From the NCBI GenBank assembly GCA_948938605.1, contig CARAIG010000022.1:1-19666 (forward strand): DNA of 19,666 bases. Direction: 5' to 3'. Origin of the DNA: an uncultured Eubacteriales bacterium. Lineage in GTDB: Bacteria > Bacillota > Clostridia > Christensenellales > CAG-314. Every line of letters begins with the position of its first letter. The first letter of the stretch is position 1. Made by a program: the position numbers and the translations under genes. Below are positions 1-5,709 of the stretch, one piece after another. Under the pieces are notes generated by a model that was not told where the DNA came from, did not search any database, and worked only from the letters and a program-made list of their open reading frames with translations.

Positions 1-92
1 AAATTGCGTAATTATTCCTAGATAATGATGTTTGTAAAATACTATGACTGTAATAATATACTGAATATGATGTAAAAACGTGTTGGATATTG

Positions 93-128
93 AAAACGAC
101 TTGCCGCAACTGACGACAAGTCGTTTTT
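93..128. terminator. Bidirectional intrinsic terminator
   Basis: The arms AAAACGACTTG (93-103) and CAAGTCGTTTT (117-127) form a perfect 11-bp stem with a 13-base loop. An A-run on the left and a T-run (124-128) on the right mean it could end transcription in both directions. It lies 47 bases beyond the stop codon of the minus-strand tmcAL gene and would also stop any rightward transcript entering from outside the window. Confidence 0.75.
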
Positions 129-174
129 GGGTAGTGGAAAGATACGGGGAAATAAAGCATTTGTCAATGTTTAT

Positions 175-1224
175 TTAATCGATTTTAATTAGTTTAATCG
201 GCGGCTTGCTATTCGAAATCGAATAATACAAGCGGTCGGCTCGCTTTGTAAATTCGTCTACGACATCGTAAGTTTGGGCGAGTAGTGTTGCCGAGTTGCT
301 TTTAACCGCCAATGCTTTAACTGCTACCGAATTGTTTTTGGCGCGTATTACGTCGTCTTTTTTTATGTTGAGAATAATGTTTAGTAATATTCTTTGTATG
401 CGCAAGCGGGTATAACGCTTTGACTTAATTTCTTCTAGCATTTTGTCTAGTCCTTGCGATTTGTCGGCTGCGAATATTCTGTTTTCTATTCCTTCGTTTA
501 CGCTTTCGATTTTTGCCATTTCGCTTTGCGTTTTAAGGGAAATGATACTAGGCGCTATAATGCTATATGCACTTTCAATGCTATCGTCAATGTCATTGCG
601 TACATAGTCAAATGTATAAGTATTGCGCAACTCTATATCTGTGCGTAATAAACCTGACGATGCAAATTGATTTGCGCTGCCGTTGTAATTATCTTCGCGC
701 ATTATAGTGACGGGGCAAATATTTGAGTCTGTTCGTAACAGAGTTTTTATATACTCGATTGCAAGTACATTGTTCGGTTTGTCTAATATTGGGGAACCTA
801 CGGCTTTGGCAACTGCGCTAGGGTAGTTTACACCTTTTTTGACTTCCTGTGCTATTTGTTGATTTACCTTGTCGTCTAATAGCTTTTTTGCACAGGCGGT
901 TAATTCTTCGATATTTCCGCATTCACTGCCGAATAACAAATAATCAACATTCATTCGGTTGGCTATTGCCACTCCGCCGTAAGCAAAATTTTCGGCGGAA
1001 GCGGTGGCAAATATCGTTGGCAGTTCTACAACTAAGTCTGCGCCGACAAGCAATGCGTGCTTTGCGCGTAAATACTTGTCGCAGCAAGCGGGCATTCCCC
1101 GTTGGGTAAAATTTCCGCTCATAATACAAACTACTTTGTCGCTGAACGTCTTGGCAAAATCTATCAGACGTTTGTGTCCTGTATGAAGCGGGTTAAATTC
1201 ACATATTATGGCTGTTGTTTTCAT
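175..1224 (-). CDS. tmcAL: tRNA(Met) cytidine acetate ligase TmcAL (YlbM/DUF795 family)
   Basis: 349 residues. The family is known to use ATP and acetate to make N4-acetylcytidine at the wobble position of elongator tRNA-Met. Seen: an N-terminal nucleotidyltransferase motif FNPLHTGH (residues 10-17, the HxGH type), SGNFTQRGMPACCDK (36-50), GADLVVELP (61-69), SAENFAYG (76-83), GSECG (99-103) and NNVLAIEYIKTL (151-162), all in the order usual for this family. The C-terminal part is shorter than in the roughly 400-residue Bacillus protein. The ATG start follows an AAGGAT Shine-Dalgarno (complement of 1234-1239) at about 10 bases. It is divergent from pta-ackA, a pairing that is fitting because the enzyme consumes acetate, although that link is inference. 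No clear promoter was recognised on this strand. Confidence 0.92.
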   Translation of the reverse strand: MKTTAIICEFNPLHTGHKRLIDFAKTFSDKVVCIMSGNFTQRGMPACCDKYLRAKHALLVGADLVVELPTIFATASAENFAYGGVAIANRMNVDYLLFGSECGNIEELTACAKKLLDDKVNQQIAQEVKKGVNYPSAVAKAVGSPILDKPNNVLAIEYIKTLLRTDSNICPVTIMREDNYNGSANQFASSGLLRTDIELRNTYTFDYVRNDIDDSIESAYSIIAPSIISLKTQSEMAKIESVNEGIENRIFAADKSQGLDKMLEEIKSKRYTRLRIQRILLNIILNIKKDDVIRAKNNSVAVKALAVKSNSATLLAQTYDVVDEFTKRADRLYYSISNSKPPIKLIKID

Positions 1225-1353
1225 TGATGAAGTATCCTTACTTTATTGCTGTAACTATTTATGAAAAAATTAATTTGAGTAAAATGCAGCATTCCACAAT
1301 AAATTTAATTCGTTTGTGCGATTACTTTTTTGATGCGGATTTTTAGTCGTATT

Positions 1354-1385
1354 AAAATATCGACAAGAGTATATCTCGGTATTTT
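1354..1385. repeat. Inverted repeat abutting the pta promoter
   Basis: AAAATATCGA (1354-1363) pairs with TCGGTATTTT (1376-1385) in a 10-bp stem with one G-T wobble and a 12-base loop. It ends one base before the -35 box of the pta promoter in the tmcAL/pta intergenic region. It could be an operator or a weak bidirectional terminator insulating the two divergent units; the sequence does not decide. Confidence 0.45.
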
Positions 1386-1386
1386 G

Positions 1387-1415
1387 TTTACAACGACGAT
1401 TTAGTGTGATATAAT
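1387..1415 (+). promoter_or_regulatory. pta-ackA promoter
   Basis: -35 TTTACA (1387-1392), 17-base spacer, -10 TATAAT (1410-1415) with an extended -10 TG at 1407-1408. The predicted start site is near 1422, giving a leader of about 85 bases before pta. This is a near-consensus housekeeping sigma promoter. Confidence 0.8.
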
Positions 1416-1507
1416 TGCTTTAGTTTTGCAAAGTTAATGAGTTTGCATAAATTACAATTATTATACACAAAAAATTGCAATTAATAAAGCTTTTAAGGAG
1501 TGCATTT

Positions 1508-2503
1508 ATGAATGTTTTAGAGAAAATTAAAAGTAAAGCCGCAGCATTACACAAAACCATTGTTTTGTGCGAAGGCGAAGATAGCAGGGTTGTTACGGCT
1601 GCTGCAATGGCAACGGCAGAAGGTATTGCTAAGATAGTTCTTTTGGGTGATGCCGATTCGATTAAAAGAAATAATCCTAAGGTTGACCTTACGGGTGTAG
1701 AAATTGTCAATCCGTTGACTAGCGACAAGTTGCCTGCTTATAATGCGAAATTGTGTGAACTTCGCGCCTCCAAAGGTATGACGCCCGAACAAGCTTCCGA
1801 ATTGCTTAAAGACGGTACTTACTTCGGCGCTATGATGCTTAAAATGGGGGATGTCGACGGGCTTGTTTCCGGTGCGTGTCACTCTACGGCTAATACGTTG
1901 CGCCCCGGACTTCAAATAATAAAAACCGCTCCCGGTTATTCGGCAGTGTCTAGTTTTAACCTTATGATTTGTCCGCCGCAAGGCAATCAGTATTGTCCTG
2001 ACGGGCTGGTGGTATTTGCAGATTGCGGTCTTAATCCTACATATACGGCGGAAGGACTTGCCGACTGTGCGATTGCTACAGCGCATTCGGCCGCGGCAAT
2101 TGCAGGAATCGAACCGAAAGTCGCTATGCTTTCGTTCAGTTCTAAGGGTAGTGCTAAGCACGATAACGTAACTCTCGTTGCTGAGGCAACCCGTATAGCA
2201 AAGGAAAAAGCGCCTGAGATTAAACTTGACGGTGAATTGCAATTCGATGCGGCAATAGTGCCGTCTGTCGGCGAAATGAAAGCAAAGGGCAGTCCGGTCG
2301 CAGGTCACGCCAATGTGTTTATTTTCCCTGATTTGCAGGCAGGAAACATCGGTTACAAAATTGCTGAACGTTTGGGCGGTTTTATGGCAGTAGGTCCCAT
2401 TTGTCAAGGATTTGCTAAGCCGCTTAATGACCTGTCTCGCGGTTGCAAAGCGGAAGATATAGTCGGAGCCGTTGCAATTACCGTTTTGCAAACACAACTG
2501 TAA
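1508..2503 (+). CDS. pta: Phosphate acetyltransferase (Pta)
   Basis: 331 residues. Converts acetyl-CoA plus phosphate to acetyl phosphate and CoA in the cytoplasm, the first step of the acetate-forming ATP pathway completed by the next gene. Seen: EGEDSRVVTAA (22-32), SGACHSTANTLRPGLQII (121-138), MLSFSSKGSAKHD (207-219), DGELQFDAA (241-249), GHANVFIFPDL (266-276) with GNIGYK after it, and GPICQGFAKPLNDLSRGC (296-313). Length matches the short single-domain Pta class without the N-terminal DRTGG region of enterobacteria. The reading frame could open at a TTG at 1475, but the ATG at 1508 has AAGGAG (1495-1500) seven bases upstream and begins where family homology begins, so it is chosen. ackA follows after 14 bases, so the two are co-transcribed. 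Confidence 0.95.
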   Translation: MNVLEKIKSKAAALHKTIVLCEGEDSRVVTAAAMATAEGIAKIVLLGDADSIKRNNPKVDLTGVEIVNPLTSDKLPAYNAKLCELRASKGMTPEQASELLKDGTYFGAMMLKMGDVDGLVSGACHSTANTLRPGLQIIKTAPGYSAVSSFNLMICPPQGNQYCPDGLVVFADCGLNPTYTAEGLADCAIATAHSAAAIAGIEPKVAMLSFSSKGSAKHDNVTLVAEATRIAKEKAPEIKLDGELQFDAAIVPSVGEMKAKGSPVAGHANVFIFPDLQAGNIGYKIAERLGGFMAVGPICQGFAKPLNDLSRGCKAEDIVGAVAITVLQTQL

Positions 2504-2517
2504 TTTGAGGTGTAAAT

Positions 2518-3720
2518 ATGAAAATTTTAGTTATTAATTCGGGAAGTTCGTCGCTTAAATACCAACTTATCGATATGGAACGCGAAAGCGTACTTGCAAA
2601 GGGCAACTGTGAACGCATAGGTATTGCCCATTCCAATTTCATTTATAAAGCACATGGACAAACTATAGAACAGGAAGTAGATATGCCTAACCACAATGTG
2701 GCTGTCAAACTTGTTTTGGATAAACTTTGCGATAAAAAAGTGGGCGTGATTGCTTCGATGAAAGAGATTGACGGGGTCGGGCACCGCGTGGTCGCTTCGG
2801 GCGAAGCGTTTAAAAAACCGACGCTTGTTACGCCTGAATCGATGGTCTTAATGGAGAAAATAAAAGACTTGGCTCCATTGCATAATCCTGCGGCGATTGT
2901 GGGCGTCAATGCTTGTCTTGCTGCTATGCCTAAAACGCCTATGGTGTTAGTTTTTGATACCGGTTTCCACTTTACAATGCCCGACTATGCGTATATGTAT
3001 GCTATCGATTATGCTCATTACGAAAAATACAAAATCCGTCGCTATGGCGCGCATGGTACCAGTCACAAATTTGTGGCTCAGGAAGCGGCGACTTATTTGA
3101 AAAAGAATATCGAAGATTTAAAAATCATTACGTGTCACCTGGGCAACGGTTCGTCTATTACTGCAATTAAGGGCGGCAAATGTATCGATACTTCGATGGG
3201 CTTTACGCCTTTGGCAGGTGTACCTATGGGGACGCGCAGCGGTGACATAGATTACAGCGCTGCTGAATTTCTTGCAAAAAAAGAAGGAATGGACGTCTCG
3301 GAAATGCTTAACTATCTTAATAAAAAATGCGGAGTGTTGGGTGTTTCGGGAGTATCTAGTGATTTTAGGGATCTTTCCGATGCTGCCGAAAAGGGGAATT
3401 ACCGTGCTGAACTAGCTTTGAATATGTTTACTTACGGCGCTAAAAAGTATATCGGGGCTTATTCTGCCGCATTAAACGGTGTAGACGTGATAGTGTTTAC
3501 TGCCGGCATAGGCGAAAACGACGATGTTGTCCGTAGCAAGACATTGAGCGAACTCGATTATCTTGGCGTAAAATTAGATGAAGGCAAAAATAAAAAATGT
3601 CCGCGCGGACAAATAGCGGAAATTCAAGCTGCTGATTCCAAGGTAAAGATTTTAGTTATACCTACTAACGAAGAACTTGTCATTGCCCGCGAAACAATGC
3701 ACGAAGCAAAGTTGGGTTAA
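2518..3720 (+). CDS. ackA: Acetate kinase (AckA)
   Basis: 400 residues, the usual family length. Transfers phosphate from acetyl phosphate to ADP, yielding acetate and ATP. Seen: NSGSSSLK (7-14), HRVVASGE (89-96), VFDTGFHFTMP (145-155), RYGAHGTSHKFV (175-186), CHLGNGSSI (206-214), MGTRSGDID (237-245), FTAGIGEND (327-335) and IPTNEEL (381-387). By alignment to the Methanosarcina enzyme from memory, the expected catalytic residues N7, R90, D147, H179, R240 and E384 are all present. The ATG has GAGG at 2507-2510. No terminator follows; the yceD promoter begins five bases after the stop codon, so pta-ackA transcripts may read into yceD-rpmF. Confidence 0.97.
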   Translation: MKILVINSGSSSLKYQLIDMERESVLAKGNCERIGIAHSNFIYKAHGQTIEQEVDMPNHNVAVKLVLDKLCDKKVGVIASMKEIDGVGHRVVASGEAFKKPTLVTPESMVLMEKIKDLAPLHNPAAIVGVNACLAAMPKTPMVLVFDTGFHFTMPDYAYMYAIDYAHYEKYKIRRYGAHGTSHKFVAQEAATYLKKNIEDLKIITCHLGNGSSITAIKGGKCIDTSMGFTPLAGVPMGTRSGDIDYSAAEFLAKKEGMDVSEMLNYLNKKCGVLGVSGVSSDFRDLSDAAEKGNYRAELALNMFTYGAKKYIGAYSAALNGVDVIVFTAGIGENDDVVRSKTLSELDYLGVKLDEGKNKKCPRGQIAEIQAADSKVKILVIPTNEELVIARETMHEAKLG

Positions 3721-3724
3721 ATCG

Positions 3725-3753
3725 TTGACAAAACCATTATAACTTTGTATAAT
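3725..3753 (+). promoter_or_regulatory. yceD-rpmF promoter, predicted leaderless
   Basis: Perfect consensus: TTGACA (3725-3730), 17-base spacer, TATAAT (3748-3753). The start site expected 6-8 bases downstream is 3759-3761, which coincides with the GTG start codon of yceD at 3761. The -35 box lies in a 16-base string (TAAATCGTTGACAAAA, 3718-3733) that recurs exactly at the ylxM promoter. Confidence 0.85.
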
Positions 3754-3760
3754 ATTAGTC

Positions 3761-4258
3761 GTGTCTGATAAAATAATAATTGATTTGACGGAAAATATAG
3801 CGAATACGGGGCAAGCAATACCGTTTATGGGCGAATTTGAATTGCCTAACGATTTACTGCCGTATCCTAATTCAGTACTTAACAAAGTATTGGTAAATGT
3901 CGATGTGACTTTTGAAAATCCTAATGTTTTAGTTTGCGGTACGCTTTCGTGTTGTATTAGCGGCTATTGCGATAGATGCTTAAAACAATTGGACGTTACT
4001 ATCGATTTGCCTTTTGAACAGACTTTTTACAAAGACATTGCGGAAGAGGACGATCAATACGTTTATACAAGCAGTTTGCTAGACGCTACGCAAGCATTTG
4101 CGGATGAAATAGTTTTGTCACTGCCTATGTCTTTGTTATGTAATGATGACTGCAAGGGACTTTGCCCTAAATGCGGTTGCAATTTAAACGAAAAGCAGTG
4201 TGATTGCGATACTACTCGCGAAAATCCTTTTTCAGTTTTAAAAAATTTAAAATTCTAA
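3761..4258 (+). CDS. yceD: YceD/YlbN family protein (DUF177), 23S rRNA accumulation protein
   Basis: 165 residues. The family is linked to accumulation of 23S rRNA and nearly always lies directly before rpmF, as here (15-base gap); its biochemical activity is not established. Seen: the central C-x2-C of the family (CDRC, residues 70-73) and a cysteine-rich C-terminal segment (CNDDCKGLCPKCGC, 127-140, then C147 and C149) resembling a metal-binding knuckle, ending in the typical ENPFSVLKNLKF tail. In this frame a TAA at 3740-3742 lies upstream and no other start codon lies between it and the GTG at 3761. The next ATG (3827) would remove the conserved N-terminal segment and has no suitable ribosome site. 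The GTG therefore appears to be the start, with no Shine-Dalgarno and almost no 5' leader. Confidence 0.88.
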   Translation: MSDKIIIDLTENIANTGQAIPFMGEFELPNDLLPYPNSVLNKVLVNVDVTFENPNVLVCGTLSCCISGYCDRCLKQLDVTIDLPFEQTFYKDIAEEDDQYVYTSSLLDATQAFADEIVLSLPMSLLCNDDCKGLCPKCGCNLNEKQCDCDTTRENPFSVLKNLKF

Positions 4259-4273
4259 CGGAGGTGCATTACA

Positions 4274-4462
4274 ATGGCGGTACCCAAGAGAAAAACATCT
4301 AAACAAAGAAAGCATACAAGAGCGGCCAACTGGACGGCTAATGCTGCTGCTTTGGTGGAATGTCCTCAATGCCACGAACTAAAAGTTGCTCACAAGGTCT
4401 GTGACGCTTGCGGATATTATGACGGCAAACAAGTGGTAGAAGTTTCGGCTGACAACAAATAG
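4274..4462 (+). CDS. rpmF: Large-subunit ribosomal protein bL32 (zinc-binding form)
   Basis: 62 residues. Structural protein of the 50S subunit. Seen: the family N-terminus MAVPKRKTSKQRKHTRAANW and a zinc ribbon with C30-x2-C33 and C43-x2-C46 (CPQC and CDAC), so this is the cysteine-containing paralogue type rather than the zinc-free one. GAGG (4261-4264) lies nine bases before the ATG. Co-transcribed with yceD and closed by a strong terminator 25 bases downstream. Confidence 0.97.
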   Translation: MAVPKRKTSKQRKHTRAANWTANAAALVECPQCHELKVAHKVCDACGYYDGKQVVEVSADNK

Positions 4463-4487
4463 TTTTTAGGACAATTAATTTGTGATT

Positions 4488-4518
4488 AACCATCGACAGT
4501 TTATGTCGATGGTTTTTT
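4488..4518 (+). terminator. Intrinsic terminator of yceD-rpmF
   Basis: CCATCGACA (4490-4498), five-base loop, TGTCGATGG (4504-4512), then six T residues (4513-4518); two further A-T pairs extend the base. This is a textbook rho-independent terminator that separates rpmF from the rnc region. Confidence 0.95.
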
Positions 4519-4584
4519 GCGTGTGAAACATCTGTATATTAATGTTATATTTCGTGAAACATCGTCCGTTTTTTAGTAATTTTC

Positions 4585-4613
4585 TTGATTATTTTCTTAA
4601 TTTATAGTATACT
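4585..4613 (+). promoter_or_regulatory. Candidate rnc-smc-ftsY promoter
   Basis: TTGATT (4585-4590), 17-base spacer, TATACT (4608-4613). It is the best-spaced sigma-A-type pair found between the rpmF terminator and rnc. Start near 4620 would give a leader of roughly 410 bases. Isolated TATAAT strings at 4690-4695 and 4747-4752 lack a good -35 partner. Confidence 0.55.
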
Positions 4614-4636
4614 TATTTAAAATATACTGATATAGT

Positions 4637-4685
4637 GTGTCTCTGTGCGCAAGTTAATTACATACTAAATTTAATTGTGCGACAC
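4637..4685 (+). other. Stem-loop near the 5' end of the rnc leader
   Basis: GCGCAA (4647-4652) pairs with TTGTGC (4675-4680) with one wobble. After a bulged G, TTAA (4654-4657) pairs with TTAA (4671-4674), and an outer GTGT/ACAC pair (4637-4640 and 4682-4685) lies beyond an internal loop. No T-run follows, so it is not a terminator. Confidence 0.4.
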
Positions 4686-5028
4686 GATGTATAATTATAG
4701 TCAACAGTGGTTGTTTGTAAATGAAGTTTAACTTGGTTGTGTGTTTTATAATGGAATACAAACGACAACTAATGACGTTTAACTACAATTAACTATGTCT
4801 AACAACTATTATACATCACATCATGCGAACTGTTTATAAGTGCGGATTTGTTTTGTACGTGTATGATATGTAATAACATAAATTGCAGCGCTTAATAACA
4901 ATTATCTGCAACTAACTGCCACTAACCAACCGTTATTACATCGTATCGCGTTGATAGATTTAACTTAGCGGTAAGCGGTGCTTGTGCACAATATTATATC
5001 GTAATTTTACGGAGTTTACGAATAGGCT

Positions 5029-5709
5029 ATGACGGAAGAGCAAATTGCGCAAATAGAAGAACGGTTGCATTATAGTTTTTTAGATAAATGTTTGTTGGTT
5101 ACGGCATTTACTCATTCGTCGTATGCTAACGAATTGAAAACACGCGATAATGAGCGTATGGAGTTTTTAGGCGACGCCATTTTAGATATGGTGGTGTCCG
5201 AGTACCTGTTTGAGCGGTTTAAAAATTGCAGCGTCGGCGTGCTGTCTACAATGCGATCGAACATAGTTTCCGCAAAAGCTTTGCGGCCTATTGTGGACGA
5301 GCTGGATATACTGATTTTTTTGCAAGTTTCCAACGGCTCAAATATAAAAAACGTTTCAAAAAAAATCGAATCGAATTTGTACGAGGCTATTGTTGCTGCA
5401 ATTTATCTTGACGGCGGGTTTGCGTCTGCAAAAAGTTTTATTTTACGTACGCTTTTGCCGTTGCTTAGCAGTATGACTTCTACCGAGCAAAAGGACGGAA
5501 AAACTTTATTGCAAGAGTATTGTTCAAAGCATAAAATGTCTGTGCCGCGGTACGTATTGGCGGGACGGATTGGCAAGGATAATAATCCGACATATAAATG
5601 CGATTTGTATATTAACGACGAATATGTTTGTAGCGGTGAAGGCACGAGCAAAAAAAATGCCGAGCAAGAAGCCGCAGAAAAAATTGTTACTAAATGGAGA
5701 ATTAACTAG
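5029..5709 (+). CDS. rnc: Ribonuclease III
   Basis: 226 residues. Cuts double-stranded RNA, mainly in rRNA precursor processing and mRNA turnover. Seen: catalytic domain with the signature NERMEFLGDAILDMVV (41-56), which supplies E42, E45 and D49, and a C-terminal double-stranded-RNA-binding domain (about 157-224) ending in GTSKKNAEQEAAEKIV. At the second metal-binding segment the sequence is ESNLYEAIVAAIYLDGG: E119 matches the essential glutamate, but N116 stands where E. coli has D114. The ATG has poor ribosome sites: ACGGAG ends 14 bases upstream and an AGG only two bases upstream, unlike most neighbours. The stop TAG overlaps the smc GTG by one base. Expected first gene of rnc-smc-ftsY. 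Confidence 0.95.
   Translation: MTEEQIAQIEERLHYSFLDKCLLVTAFTHSSYANELKTRDNERMEFLGDAILDMVVSEYLFERFKNCSVGVLSTMRSNIVSAKALRPIVDELDILIFLQVSNGSNIKNVSKKIESNLYEAIVAAIYLDGGFASAKSFILRTLLPLLSSMTSTEQKDGKTLLQEYCSKHKMSVPRYVLAGRIGKDNNPTYKCDLYINDEYVCSGEGTSKKNAEQEAAEKIVTKWRIN

Larger units (their letters stand above)
4519..5028 (+). promoter_or_regulatory. Long gene-free region, probable structured rnc leader
   Basis: 510 bases with no coding frame I can support. It holds a duplicated GTGAAACATC (4523-4532 and 4554-4563), a promoter (4585-4613, start near 4620), a hairpin at 4637-4685, four copies of AACTA within 4767-4808, a 10-bp inverted repeat ATGTAATAAC/GTTATTACAT (4868-4877 and 4932-4941) enclosing a smaller TTGCAG/CTGCAA stem (4883-4888 and 4906-4911), and a short stem CGTAA/TTACG (5000-5011) next to the rnc ribosome site. 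In Bacillus this place holds fapR-plsX-fabD-fabG-acpP. I see no tRNA, tmRNA, SRP RNA or known riboswitch here. Confidence 0.5.

Noticed and set aside
1547..2497. 316-codon open frame on the minus strand, antisense to pta
   Set aside because: It lies wholly inside pta, whose protein matches its family along the full length. The translated antisense product is rich in His, Arg, Cys and Thr with no recognisable motif, and no ribosome site or promoter was seen. A codon-bias shadow.
4523..4563. Complete parS site near smc
   Set aside because: Only the right half GTGAAACA is present in each copy; the left half TGTTTCAC is missing, so a functional parS is not supported.
4767..4914. Possible CRISPR-like or tandem repeat from the AACTA copies
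   Set aside because: The unit is only five bases, spacing is irregular and there are no uniform spacers or long direct repeats.
4519..5028. SRP RNA, tmRNA, RNase P RNA, tRNA or riboswitch in the rnc gap
   Set aside because: I looked for cloverleaf arms, the GGTTCRA loop and the conserved SRP tetraloop region and saw none. Also no ending terminator, so a leader is more likely than a separate RNA.
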